From: F1-20-MAGs016 sp046086245
GTDB taxonomy: Bacteria; Planctomycetota; Planctomycetia; Pirellulales; UBA1268
Direction: 5' to 3'
Assembly: GCA_046086245.1 (NCBI GenBank)
Contig: JBJSXB010000090.1
Coordinates: forward strand, 1-29,137
Length of the DNA stretch: 29,137 bases
The translations under genes were made by a program, and so were the position numbers. The notes below the pieces were generated by a model, which was given only the letters and a program-made list of their open reading frames with translations, did not search any database and was not told the DNA's origin. Each line of letters opens with the position of its first letter. Within the stretch, counting starts at the first letter, position 1. Of the stretch, positions 8,997 to 19,591 are shown piece after piece.

Positions 8997-10129
8997 CGCG
9001 CGGCGATCGATCGTCTCTGCAGCAAGCCCCGGTCGTTGACCCACGGGCCGTCCGTGGCCGTCCGCCGGCGATCCGGCGGGCGGTGGCCTGCGTGCTGCTC
9101 GCGGCACTCGTCCCCCTTCCCGCGACGGTTCTGGGGCAATCGACGGACCGCTTGATCTCCGCCGATGGCACGCTCAGCGGCAAGGTGGTCGCGCTCGGCC
9201 GCGACGAGGTGCAGATCGAGGACCGCGGGGGAGAAATCCGTAAAGTCCCCATCGACCGTCTCCGCGACGTGCAGTTCGCCGGCGAACCCCAGTCACTCCG
9301 ATCCGCCCGCGGCATGCTCGCGCGCGGCAGTGCGGCCGCCGCCATCGAGGAACTCGCCAAGGTCGAGGCCGCGGAACTCGACGGCGCCGACGCCGCGGTG
9401 CTCGCCGACATGGAGTACGTCAAGGCGGTGGCCGCCGGCCGGGCAGCACTCATCAGCGGGTCCGATCCGCGGGAGCCGGGCCGTCTGGTCAACGACTTCA
9501 TCACCAAGCATGCCGAGAGCCACCATTACTACGAGGCCCAGGAATTGCTCGGCGATCTGCTCGCCCGAGCCGGGCGGGTCGACAACGCGATCGCGGCCTA
9601 TTCCCAACTGTCCAAGGGACCGCCGGCGCTACGCGTCCGGGCCGCCGCCGCGAAGGCGCGGATGCTGCTCGATCAGCGGAAGTACCAGGAAGCGCTCGCC
9701 GAGTTCGACGCCGCGATCGCGGTGGACGCGTCCGACGAGGCGGCCGTCGCGCAAAAGCGCGACGCCGCCCTCGGGCGGGCGCGGAGCCTCATCGGGCTCG
9801 GCCGTGTCGATGACGCGATCGGCGTCGTGCAAGCGGTGATCGATGCCGCCGATCCGGAAGAAGGCGAGGCGCTCGGTGCCGCCTACGCGACCCTCGGCGC
9901 GGCCTATCGCGCGGCTTCGGGGAAGGAGCAGGACGCGCTGATCGCCTTCCTTACCGTCGATCTCATCTACAACGCAGTGCCCGACGCCCACGCCGAGGCG
10001 TTGGCCAATCTCGTGGTGCTGTGGGAGCGAGCCGGCAATCCCGAACGGGCGCGCGAGGCGCGTGCGACGCTCGAGGCGAGCTACCCCGGCAGCCGCTGGG
10101 CGCGGGAGGTGGCGGGGAAGGCGTCGTGA
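8993..10129 (+). CDS. Exported TPR protein with small N-terminal beta domain
   Basis: The product has 378 residues. A signal peptide (basic 18-29, hydrophobic 30-47) probably ends near G48-Q49. Residues 53-92 form a short beta-rich module (ISADGTLSGKVVALGRDEV, then VQIEDRGGEIRKVPIDRL), which looks like a small barrel domain. The remainder is TPR-like helices, clearest in AKARMLLDQRKYQEALAEF and in NLVVLWERAGNPERAREAR. The start ATG overlaps the stop of the preceding gene (8993-8996) and has TGGAGG 7 bases upstream, so the two TPR proteins are translationally coupled and likely made in similar amounts. It is followed after 96 bases by exbB. Periplasmic location and a scaffold or adaptor role are inferences from the signal peptide and neighbours; no catalytic motif is seen. 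Confidence 0.8.
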   Translation: MTRGDRSSLQQAPVVDPRAVRGRPPAIRRAVACVLLAALVPLPATVLGQSTDRLISADGTLSGKVVALGRDEVQIEDRGGEIRKVPIDRLRDVQFAGEPQSLRSARGMLARGSAAAAIEELAKVEAAELDGADAAVLADMEYVKAVAAGRAALISGSDPREPGRLVNDFITKHAESHHYYEAQELLGDLLARAGRVDNAIAAYSQLSKGPPALRVRAAAAKARMLLDQRKYQEALAEFDAAIAVDASDEAAVAQKRDAALGRARSLIGLGRVDDAIGVVQAVIDAADPEEGEALGAAYATLGAAYRAASGKEQDALIAFLTVDLIYNAVPDAHAEALANLVVLWERAGNPERAREARATLEASYPGSRWAREVAGKAS

Positions 10130-10184
10130 ACGGCGGGCGCCCGGCGCCACCGTCCGCGAGGTAGCGGTTCGGCCCTGTTTGGCA

Positions 10185-10190
10185 TACGAT
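10185..10190 (+). promoter_or_regulatory. Weak -10-like motif before the exbB-type gene
   Basis: TACGAT at 10185-10190 lies 36 bases before the ATG of the ExbB-type gene, in the only gap of any size inside the operon. No matching -35 box is found at 16-18 bases, so an internal promoter is only a possibility. Confidence 0.2.
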
Positions 10191-10225
10191 CCCCCGACCG
10201 AGAAGGTCTCAACGAGGAGAACACG

Positions 10226-11101
10226 ATGGTCAACGGCGTGCGCGACTGGGAGAGCCGACGTGCGGGTCGGGTGGTGTGGAGCGTCGTGGCCCGCATCGCC
10301 TTGGCGATCACCACGTCCGTGGCGCCCACGGTGGCGGTTGTGTCATCGCTCCAGCCGGCCGTCGCCCATGCTCAGGACGATGGCGGTGTTGACGACGCTC
10401 CGGCCGACGAAGGGGAGAGCATGCTCTCCTTCTACTTCCGTGCCCTCGGGTGGCGGTACGTCGTCGTGTTCCTGCTGCTGTCGTTCGCCTTGGTCGCTCT
10501 GTTGGTGATGTGCTTCCTGCAGATCCGCCGGGCTGTCCTCATGCCCCCCGCCCTGCGTGCCGGGTTCGAGGCACACCTCGAGGCGAAGGAGTATCAGCAG
10601 GCGTACGAGGTGGCCAAGGCGGACGACTCCTACCTCGGACGCGTGTTGGCGGCGGGTATGGGCAATCTGCAGGCGGGGTATCCCGCGGCCGTGGAGGCGA
10701 TGGAGGAGACCGAGGCCGACGAGGCGATGAAACTCGATCACAAGGTGAGCTACATCTCGCTGATCGGCGCGCTGGCGCCGATGTTCGGGCTGCTCGGCAC
10801 CGTCGACGGGATGGTGAGCGCGTTCATGGTGATCGCCAAGTCGGCGACCTCTCCCAAACCATCGGAACTCGCCATCGGTATTTCGCAGGCGTTGATCACG
10901 ACGCTCATCGGCCTGTGGCTCGCGATCCCGGCGATCGCGTGCTTCGCCATGTTCCGCAACTGGCTCCAGAAACTCAACGCGGAGGTCGACGAGGAGGCGA
11001 TGCGACTGATGAGCCGATTCCAGGCGCTGCCGACCAAGGCCGGTCGCGCCGCCGGGACGACCCCCGCCACGGGCCGCGAGGGGGGCACTCATGGCGCGTA
11101 G
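10226..11101 (+). CDS. MotA/TolQ/ExbB-type proton channel protein
   Basis: Inner-membrane subunit of a proton-driven motor that, with ExbD-type partners, transmits force to envelope proteins. The product has 291 residues. It begins with a probable cleaved signal peptide (hydrophobic 20-40, site after A49 in AHA-QD), as in many ExbB homologues. TM1 lies near 72-95, followed by a cytoplasmic loop rich in Glu and Lys. TM2 near 172-200 carries the family signature GALAPMFGLLGTVDGM, and TM3 near 220-245 follows the conserved ISQALITTLIGLWLAIPA. The tail of about 40 residues is cytoplasmic. The ribosome site CGAGGAGA precedes ATG 10226. The gene overlaps the first exbD-type gene by 11 bases. TolQ, ExbB and related paralogues cannot be separated here, so no symbol is given. 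Confidence 0.92.
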   Translation: MVNGVRDWESRRAGRVVWSVVARIALAITTSVAPTVAVVSSLQPAVAHAQDDGGVDDAPADEGESMLSFYFRALGWRYVVVFLLLSFALVALLVMCFLQIRRAVLMPPALRAGFEAHLEAKEYQQAYEVAKADDSYLGRVLAAGMGNLQAGYPAAVEAMEETEADEAMKLDHKVSYISLIGALAPMFGLLGTVDGMVSAFMVIAKSATSPKPSELAIGISQALITTLIGLWLAIPAIACFAMFRNWLQKLNAEVDEEAMRLMSRFQALPTKAGRAAGTTPATGREGGTHGA

Positions 11102-11537
11102 GAACGTGTCGAGCGGGGCGGCGACCACCGAGATCGACATGACCCCGATGATCGACATGACGTTCCAGCTCATCACGTTCTTCATGTTCGTGATGAACTT
11201 CTCGGAGGCGGAGCAGGACGAGCGGATCCGCCTTCCGCTCAGCCAGCTAGCCAAGCCGTCCGACAGGGTGGTGGAGAAGCCGCTCACCCTGCAACTCACC
11301 AGCGCCGGTTCGGTGATCTATGCCGGAGAGCTCGTGGCGGTGCGTGACATCGGCAGCTATCTGGAGCGCGAGAAAGCGGTGATGCTCGACGAGGGTCGCG
11401 AGCCGAGTGGCGCCACGGTGATCATTCGCGCCGACGGTCGTGCGAAGACCGGCGAGGTGCAGGAAATCATCCGCACCTGCCAGGAGAAGGGATTCGAGCG
11501 GTTCGCCCTCCGCGCCCAGTATGACGAGGGGGGCTGA
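11091..11537 (+). CDS. ExbD/TolR-type biopolymer transport protein, copy 1
   Basis: The product has 148 residues, normal for the family. A short basic cytoplasmic N-terminus is followed by one membrane helix (about 18-38) opened by the signature MTPMIDMTFQL; D22 is the proton-carrying aspartate required in ExbD and TolR. The remainder is a periplasmic domain of ExbD fold, ending with the typical pattern VIIRADGRAKTGEVQEII and a strand near FERFALRA. The start overlaps the exbB-type gene by 11 bases, with a run of G as ribosome site. The second copy begins 3 bases after its stop. Two different ExbD proteins with a single ExbB suggest a heteromeric stator, as is common in planctomycete and Bacteroidetes operons. 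Confidence 0.92.
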   Translation: MARRNVSSGAATTEIDMTPMIDMTFQLITFFMFVMNFSEAEQDERIRLPLSQLAKPSDRVVEKPLTLQLTSAGSVIYAGELVAVRDIGSYLEREKAVMLDEGREPSGATVIIRADGRAKTGEVQEIIRTCQEKGFERFALRAQYDEGG

Positions 11538-11539
11538 CG

Positions 11540-12043
11540 ATGGCACGGCGCCGCACGTCCGCACTGGCGGAGAAAGTCGATATCAACATGACGCCGATGA
11601 TCGACGTCGTGTTCCAACTGATGTCGTTTTTCATGTGCACGCTCAAGGTGATCGCCCCCGAAGGGGACTTCGACGTCCGCATGCCGTTGGCGACCGCCGC
11701 CGCAGCGGTTCCCGACGATCAGCAGGTGCCGCCGATACGCGTCCGCCTCACCGCGAGTGCCGATGGCCAGTTGACCGGGATCACCATGAACGGCACGCCG
11801 GTCGCCGACTTCGCCGCCCTACGGGGCCGAATCGTGGGACTCGTCGGCGACGATCGCGGCCCGAATTCGCTCGCGGAGCGGACCGAGGTCGAGTTCGACT
11901 GCGACTACGGCTTGCGCTACTTCAACGTCGTCCAAGCGATCACCGCCGTGTCGGGCACCGTCGAGGACGGCCGGATCGTGGAACTGGTCCGGAAGATCAA
12001 ATTCACCCCGGTCAAGAAGCCGGGTGGCGGCCGCGACCCGTGA
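11540..12043 (+). CDS. ExbD/TolR-type biopolymer transport protein, copy 2
   Basis: The product has 167 residues. The N-terminus is basic (ARRRTSALAEK), then MTPMIDVVFQLMSFF opens the single membrane helix, with D22 in the proton-carrying position. The periplasmic domain differs clearly from copy 1: it has a longer loop with QQVPPIRVRLTASADGQL and lacks the usual IRADG strand, carrying instead VEFDCDYGLRYFNVVQAI at the equivalent place. It is therefore a diverged paralogue and not a recent duplicate. GAGGGGGG lies upstream of ATG 11540, inside the end of copy 1, so the two are translationally linked. It is the last gene of the operon; the convergent recombinase gene ends 31 bases away. Confidence 0.9.
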   Translation: MARRRTSALAEKVDINMTPMIDVVFQLMSFFMCTLKVIAPEGDFDVRMPLATAAAAVPDDQQVPPIRVRLTASADGQLTGITMNGTPVADFAALRGRIVGLVGDDRGPNSLAERTEVEFDCDYGLRYFNVVQAITAVSGTVEDGRIVELVRKIKFTPVKKPGGGRDP

Positions 12044-12051
12044 AGCTTCCT

Positions 12052-12066
12052 GGGATGGCTCGTCCC
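12052..12066. terminator. Short hairpin between convergent genes
   Basis: GGGA and TCCC arms around a 7-base loop lie in the 31-base space between the exbD-type gene and the recombinase gene, which face each other. The stem is only 4 bp and no T-run is present, so the support is weak and rests mainly on position. Confidence 0.2.
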
Positions 12067-12074
12067 TTCCACGC

Positions 12075-13094
12075 TTATCCGCGGGGATGGAACTCGCCAT
12101 GGACCCGTCGCAAGCGCCCTGCGTCGACGTGGGTGTAGCGCTGCGTGGTGGCGATGCTCGAATGGCCGAGCATCTCCTGCACGTGTCGGAGGTCGACCCC
12201 ACCCGACACGAGATGCGTCGCGAACGAATGCCGAAGCGTATGGGGGCCGATCTCGGCGGGTATCGCCGCCGCTTTCGCGTAGTGACGCACGATCTCCCAC
12301 ATCCGCATGCGTGACAGGCGATTGCCGCGAGACGAGACGACGACCCAGTCGGTCGTCCCGGGGCCTGTCCAGCGCGTGCGGGAGCCGTCGAGCCAGACGG
12401 TCAGTGCCTCGATCGCCCGTCGGCCCAATGGCACGACGCGCTCCTTGTTGCCTTTGCCGCGGCAGGTCGCGTAGCGCTCGGGCAGATGGAGGTCGGCGAG
12501 GCGCATGCCGCTCACCTCGGTGGCCCGGCATCCGGTGGCGTACAGCAATTCGAGAAGCGCCCTGTCGCGCCGACCGCGGTCGCTGCCGATGTCGGGTGCG
12601 CGCAGGAGCCGATCCACTTGTGAGGGCGAGAGCGTCGCCGGGATCGCGTCGTCGCGACGCGAGGCCACGATCGCGGTCGCAGGGCTCTCGCCGACGACTC
12701 CCTCCAATTGGAGGAACGCGAAGAAGGTGCGGAGCGTGGCGGCGTGCCGTGCGATGCTCGCCCGTGCCAGGCCGCGACGCGCGAGGGACGACAGGTAGTC
12801 GCCGAGGTCGGCCACCGTCACCGCGGTGACGGGACGATCGGCAAGCCATGACGCGAAGGCGACGAGGTCGCGCCGGTAAGCCGCCCGCGTGTTGTCGGCG
12901 AGGGTCCGTTCGTGACGGATGTAGCGGAGAAACCGCTCGGCAAGGAGCGGCATCGCGGGGACGTCATCCCCGACGGGCGGACAGTCGTCGAGGAGGATGG
13001 GCCGCGGCCCGCGGGCCCCCCGGCGGGCTGGCGTGCCGCCCCGCGTGGGTTCGCCGGGCCGCTCCCGGCCGCCGGGACCGGGTTCCATGGCCAT
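12075..13094 (-). CDS. Xer-type tyrosine recombinase
   Basis: Site-specific recombinase of the XerC/XerD family, which resolves chromosome dimers at dif; the sequence cannot tell XerC from XerD. From ATG 13094 it has 339 residues. The N-terminal SAM-like DNA-binding domain covers about 48-150 (FLRYIRHERTLADNTRAAYR) and the catalytic domain about 160-330. The catalytic set is present: R190 (GCRATEV), Lys in GKGNKERV, H285-x-x-R288 (HTLRHSF), His in LGHSS, and nucleophile Y320 (QRYTHV). I chose ATG 13094 because GGAGGG lies about 7 bases upstream; ATG 12953 would give a family-typical 292 residues but has no ribosome site. The extra 47 residues are Pro/Gly/Arg-rich. It starts 38 bases after the metH stop, so the two are probably co-transcribed, an unusual pairing. 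No attachment site or phage genes are near, which favours a housekeeping role. Confidence 0.88.
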   Translation of the reverse strand: MAMEPGPGGRERPGEPTRGGTPARRGARGPRPILLDDCPPVGDDVPAMPLLAERFLRYIRHERTLADNTRAAYRRDLVAFASWLADRPVTAVTVADLGDYLSSLARRGLARASIARHAATLRTFFAFLQLEGVVGESPATAIVASRRDDAIPATLSPSQVDRLLRAPDIGSDRGRRDRALLELLYATGCRATEVSGMRLADLHLPERYATCRGKGNKERVVPLGRRAIEALTVWLDGSRTRWTGPGTTDWVVVSSRGNRLSRMRMWEIVRHYAKAAAIPAEIGPHTLRHSFATHLVSGGVDLRHVQEMLGHSSIATTQRYTHVDAGRLRRVHGEFHPRG

Positions 13095-13131
13095 CGCGGT
13101 CCCTCCGCACAGCGGCGGCAGACGCCGCCGA

Positions 13132-16809
<3,678 letters not shown>

Positions 16810-16820
16810 CGGAGATTGTA

Positions 16821-16838
16821 CGGTTCCGGCGGAAACCG
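16821..16838 (-). promoter_or_regulatory. Hairpin just before the metH start codon
   Basis: On the - strand, CGGTTTC and GGAACCG form a 7-bp stem (one G-T pair) around a 4-base loop. It ends 11 bases before the metH ATG, where a ribosome site would lie. It might modulate translation, but no known regulatory RNA family was recognised. Confidence 0.25.
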
Positions 16839-16869
16839 ACTGCGGGCGGGGTTCCGAGATCGGCTCCCC

Positions 16870-16875
16870 ATCATA
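16870..16875 (-). promoter_or_regulatory. Possible -10 box of metH
   Basis: On the - strand the sequence TATGAT sits about 60 bases before the metH start. The 17-base spaced -35 position reads GTTTCC, a poor match, so this is a weak call based on one hexamer and its position. Confidence 0.25.
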
Positions 16876-16885
16876 GGTGACTGGA

Positions 16886-16926
16886 GAGGATCGGAAACCA
16901 CGGGAAACCCTGCGGCCGATTTCCTC
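16886..16926. repeat. Imperfect inverted repeat between metH and the divergent gene
   Basis: GAGGATCGG at 16886-16894 faces CCGATTTCCTC at 16916-16926, pairing with a two-base bulge. Inside, GGG and CCC around short loops extend the pairing. It sits in the divergent metH/17051 intergenic region, just upstream of the possible metH -10 box. It could be an operator or a folded leader; nothing distinguishes these. Confidence 0.35.
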
Positions 16927-17050
16927 GTGCAGCGGCGAATCCGCGACTCGTGACTCAAGGCGGCAAGCCGGCTCGGTCGATGCGTCAGCCGACCGGGCCG
17001 CCCGGTTGCCGCCTCCCGACCCCGAGTGCCGGGCACCGCCCGAGGCTCCG

Positions 17051-17692
17051 ATGGTGCTCGATCGACTCGATGCCGCATTCGTCGCCCGGATGGCCGGGCG
17101 GTCCCGTCGGTCACCGGCGCCGACCGTCGAGGGGCGGCAGGATGACACCGGGACGGCCGGCATCGCCGTCGCCGTCGGGCGCACGATGACCGGTTCCGCC
17201 GCCGGCGCCCTCCCTGGGAACGGCCTCCCGACGGGGCGCCATCACCGCGCGGCGGCGGATGGGCCCGCTGCGGCGATCGCGGAGCGCATCGTCGGCGCCG
17301 GGCGACGTGTCGTCGCCATCGCCGGTGCGGGCACCAGCGCCGGACTGGGCGCGGTCGCCATGGCAGTCGATGCGGCGCTGGCGGAGCGGGGCCTGCGGGT
17401 CCTGCGGCTGCCGCACTCCCCACTCCGCGGGACCGGCGACGCCGACGCCGCGGCGTACGACGTGGCCGACGTCGTGCTCGTGGTCGACGGTGATTGGTTT
17501 CCCCCGGGACCGATCCATGGTCGGCGCCTCGTCGCACGCGCCTGCGGCTACGACGGCGTGGTGCTCGTGCGGCCTCCTTCGACCGCATCCTGCCCAGCGC
17601 ACGGCTCGGCGCTCGGTGCGATCGGCATCGACCTGCTCGCCACGGTGCCCGGTGACGCCGAGGCCCCATCGGACCGGGAGGGAGACTCGTGA
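17051..17692 (+). CDS. BY-kinase/ParA-like protein with degenerate P-loop
   Basis: The product has 213 residues. The C-terminal half has the layout of the bacterial tyrosine kinase / ParA-MinD fold: a strand RRVVAIAG, a loop at 92-100, a helix, a Walker B-like strand ending VVLVVDGD (D146), and the later DGVVLVRPPST typical of these kinases. The loop reads GAGTSAGLG where a Walker A lysine pair and Ser/Thr should be, so canonical ATP binding is doubtful. There is no membrane segment and no C-terminal tyrosine cluster. The N-terminal 80 residues are Arg/Ala-rich and probably flexible; the first dozen (VLDRLDAAFVAR) look helical. The start is uncertain: ATG 17051 follows a weak CGAGG, and ATG 17187 is possible. 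It overlaps the next gene by 4 bases (GTGA). The gene resembles partners of exopolysaccharide or PEP-CTERM loci, but none is present here. Family placement is an inference from layout. Confidence 0.6.
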   Translation: MVLDRLDAAFVARMAGRSRRSPAPTVEGRQDDTGTAGIAVAVGRTMTGSAAGALPGNGLPTGRHHRAAADGPAAAIAERIVGAGRRVVAIAGAGTSAGLGAVAMAVDAALAERGLRVLRLPHSPLRGTGDADAAAYDVADVVLVVDGDWFPPGPIHGRRLVARACGYDGVVLVRPPSTASCPAHGSALGAIGIDLLATVPGDAEAPSDREGDS

Positions 17693-18339
17693 TCCAGCCG
17701 CCGCGCGGGGTCGTCGAACCGAGCGCTTCCCAGCGGGTGGCCGAGGCGCGGCTCGTCTATGCGCTGGAGGAGCCGGGCGGCATGGCCGTGCTCTGCGGAC
17801 CGGGCGGTACGGGGGTGACGACCGTGCTCACCGCACTCTGGCGGCGCTGCGCCGAATCGAGCGGCGGGTTACTGGCAGGTTCGGTCGCCGAAGCCCGCGA
17901 ACTGTTGGCCTTTCGCCGGCCGTCGGGCGGCGTGCTGCTGGTCGACGATTGCCATCTCGCCGCCGAGGGAGACCTCGATCGTCTGATCGAAGTCGCGCTC
18001 GGGGAGTCGCGCTGCGACGGCATCGTGCTCGGCGGACAGGGCCGGCTGCTCACCCTGCTGCAACGCTCCCCGACGCTCGCCGGCCGGGTGCGGCTCCGAG
18101 CCGTGCTCGGCACGTTCACCGCCGACGAGACCGCTGCCGTCGTGCGTCGACGTCTCGTCGACGAGGTCTGCACGGATGCGGCGCTGCGGGCGATTCACGA
18201 GATCAGCGGCGGTGTCGCCGGGGACGTGGTCCGACTCGCCGATCTGGTTTCCGCAGTCGCCACGGCGGAGCCCAACCGGCCGGTGGATGGAGCCGACGTC
18301 GAGGTGATCCACGGCCGCCTGCGGGCGGAGGCGGCCTGA
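17689..18339 (+). CDS. ExeA-like AAA-family protein with altered Walker motifs
   Basis: The product has 216 residues and resembles the ATPase domain of ExeA/GspA and the ATPases of exopolysaccharide loci. Matching elements are the helix before the loop (VYALEEPGG), the P-loop region at 37-45, Walker B-like VLLVDDCHL (D86, D87), the segment GGQGRLLTLLQRSPTLAGRV with the following FTADETAAVVRRRL, and the end GDVVRLADLVSAVA. The P-loop reads GPGGTGVTT: the essential lysine is V43, and Walker B has D-D in place of D-E. The family's usual N-terminal FxLxPDPRF motif is missing. It therefore may not hydrolyse ATP. The start is GTG 17689, overlapping the previous stop (GTGA), with GGGAGGGAG upstream, so the two proteins are made together. 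No transmembrane or peptidoglycan-binding domain follows. A role in polysaccharide export or secretion is only inferred from relatives. Confidence 0.65.
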   Translation: MIQPPRGVVEPSASQRVAEARLVYALEEPGGMAVLCGPGGTGVTTVLTALWRRCAESSGGLLAGSVAEARELLAFRRPSGGVLLVDDCHLAAEGDLDRLIEVALGESRCDGIVLGGQGRLLTLLQRSPTLAGRVRLRAVLGTFTADETAAVVRRRLVDEVCTDAALRAIHEISGGVAGDVVRLADLVSAVATAEPNRPVDGADVEVIHGRLRAEAA

Positions 18340-18382
18340 TCGACCGACGGCGTTGCCGCGCGAACGTCCGAGGCCGGGCCGG

Positions 18383-19587
18383 TCACGGTGGCGCCGCCGT
18401 GGAGACGGCGACGCGTGCGAGGTACGCCGCCACCGACTCGCCGTCGGCACCCGTGGAACGGTGCGGTGCGAACACCGCGTGATCGACGGGTGGCGGTTCG
18501 GAGTCGCCCCCCAGCATCATGCCGGCGAGCAAGAGCGCGCTCCCGGTCGAAAGATGCAGGCCGGCGCGGAAGTGACCGGTCGAGAGCCACACGTTGTCCC
18601 AGCCGGGCACCGCGCCGAGCGTCGGCAGGCCGTCATGGCTCCCCGGGCGGAGGCCCGACCATGACCGCTCCACCACCGCGTCCGGTAACGGTCCGAGCAA
18701 GCGGTGGGCGATGGTGCGCAGGGCGTCCTCGCCGTCGCGGGTGGTGCCGTCTTCGAATCCGGCATCCTCGATCGTCGCCCCGACCAGCAATCGTCCATCG
18801 GGCCGCGGCACCAGATAGTCGAGCCCGAACGACACGATCCGCCGCAGCAGTGGCCGGGGAGTCCGCAACAGGACGATCTGGCCGCGGATCGGCGTCGTCG
18901 GCAGATTGAGCCCGAGCGAGGCGAGCAACGCTTCCGACCAACTGCCGGCGGCGAGGCAGTAGCGTCCGGCGCGCACGGTGCCCGACGCGGTGCGGACGCC
19001 GACCACGCGACCGCCCTGCGTCTCGAAGCCGAGCGCCGCCGCCGGCGTGATCGCGACGCCGCGGGCGCGGCAGGAGGCGACGAGGGCGTCGAGGTGCCGT
19101 GAAGGCCGGATCTGGGACTCGTCCGCGAGAAGCACCCCGTCCGTGACCACCCCGGCGCGCACGGCGCCGGCGAGCGCCGGTTCGAGCGCTGCGATGGTGG
19201 TCGCGTCGACCGGTTCCGCCTCGATGCCGCGGCGCCGCCAACGTGTCCGCATGGCGTCGAGGCGCCCGCGTCCGGCGACACTGCCGGCGGCATGCAGGCC
19301 GCCGCAGCGCCGCAGCCCGTTGTCGATCCCCGTTTCCTCCTTCAGTTCGACCGCCAGGCGCTGGTGAGGCGGTCGCTCCAGGCGGTGAACCGCTCGAGCG
19401 CCGTCGCATCGTCGGCCGTGACGACGGGGGGCAGGATGCCGGCGGCGGCCCACGAAGCGGTCCGGTCGGCGGGGTCGCGGCTGAGCAGTTCGACCGTCGC
19501 GCCGCGGCCGGCCAACTCCCGGGCGAGCGACAAGCCGATCACGCCGCCGCCGACGATGCAGCAGTCGGCCATCGATTCTCGTGCCAT
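18383..19587 (-). pseudogene. Glycine oxidase-like FAD enzyme, broken by a frameshift
   Basis: The N-terminal frame (19587 down to 19342) has the FAD-binding motif IVGGGVIGLSLARELAGRG and AASWAAAGILPP-like sequence, then stops. The family continues in another frame from about 19366 to 18383: HQRLAVELKEETGID, RRCGGL, the substrate domain, and FAD-binding ends GLRPGSHDGLPTLG and STGHFRAGLHLSTG. Joined at 19366-19370, the two parts give about 400 residues, close to the ThiO/glycine oxidase length, and the reading continues if one base is added after CGCCT on the - strand. ThiO makes iminoglycine for the thiamine thiazole; D-amino-acid dehydrogenases are an alternative. It follows the DUF3500 gene by 4 bases in the same direction. 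The break could be a true mutation or a sequencing or assembly error; codon use on both sides looks normal. Confidence 0.8.
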
Positions 19588-19591
19588 CGGG

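Noticed and set aside
12075..13094. Integrase of a mobile element
   Set aside because: There are no flanking repeats, tRNA, phage or cargo genes, and sequence features fit the Xer housekeeping group. It remains open only because no dif site can be seen.
16810..17050. Cobalamin, SAM or SAH riboswitch in front of metH
   Set aside because: I looked for the B12-box type GCCACTG, the SAM-I core with AAACCCGGCAACC, and the SAH core, and found none of them on the - strand.
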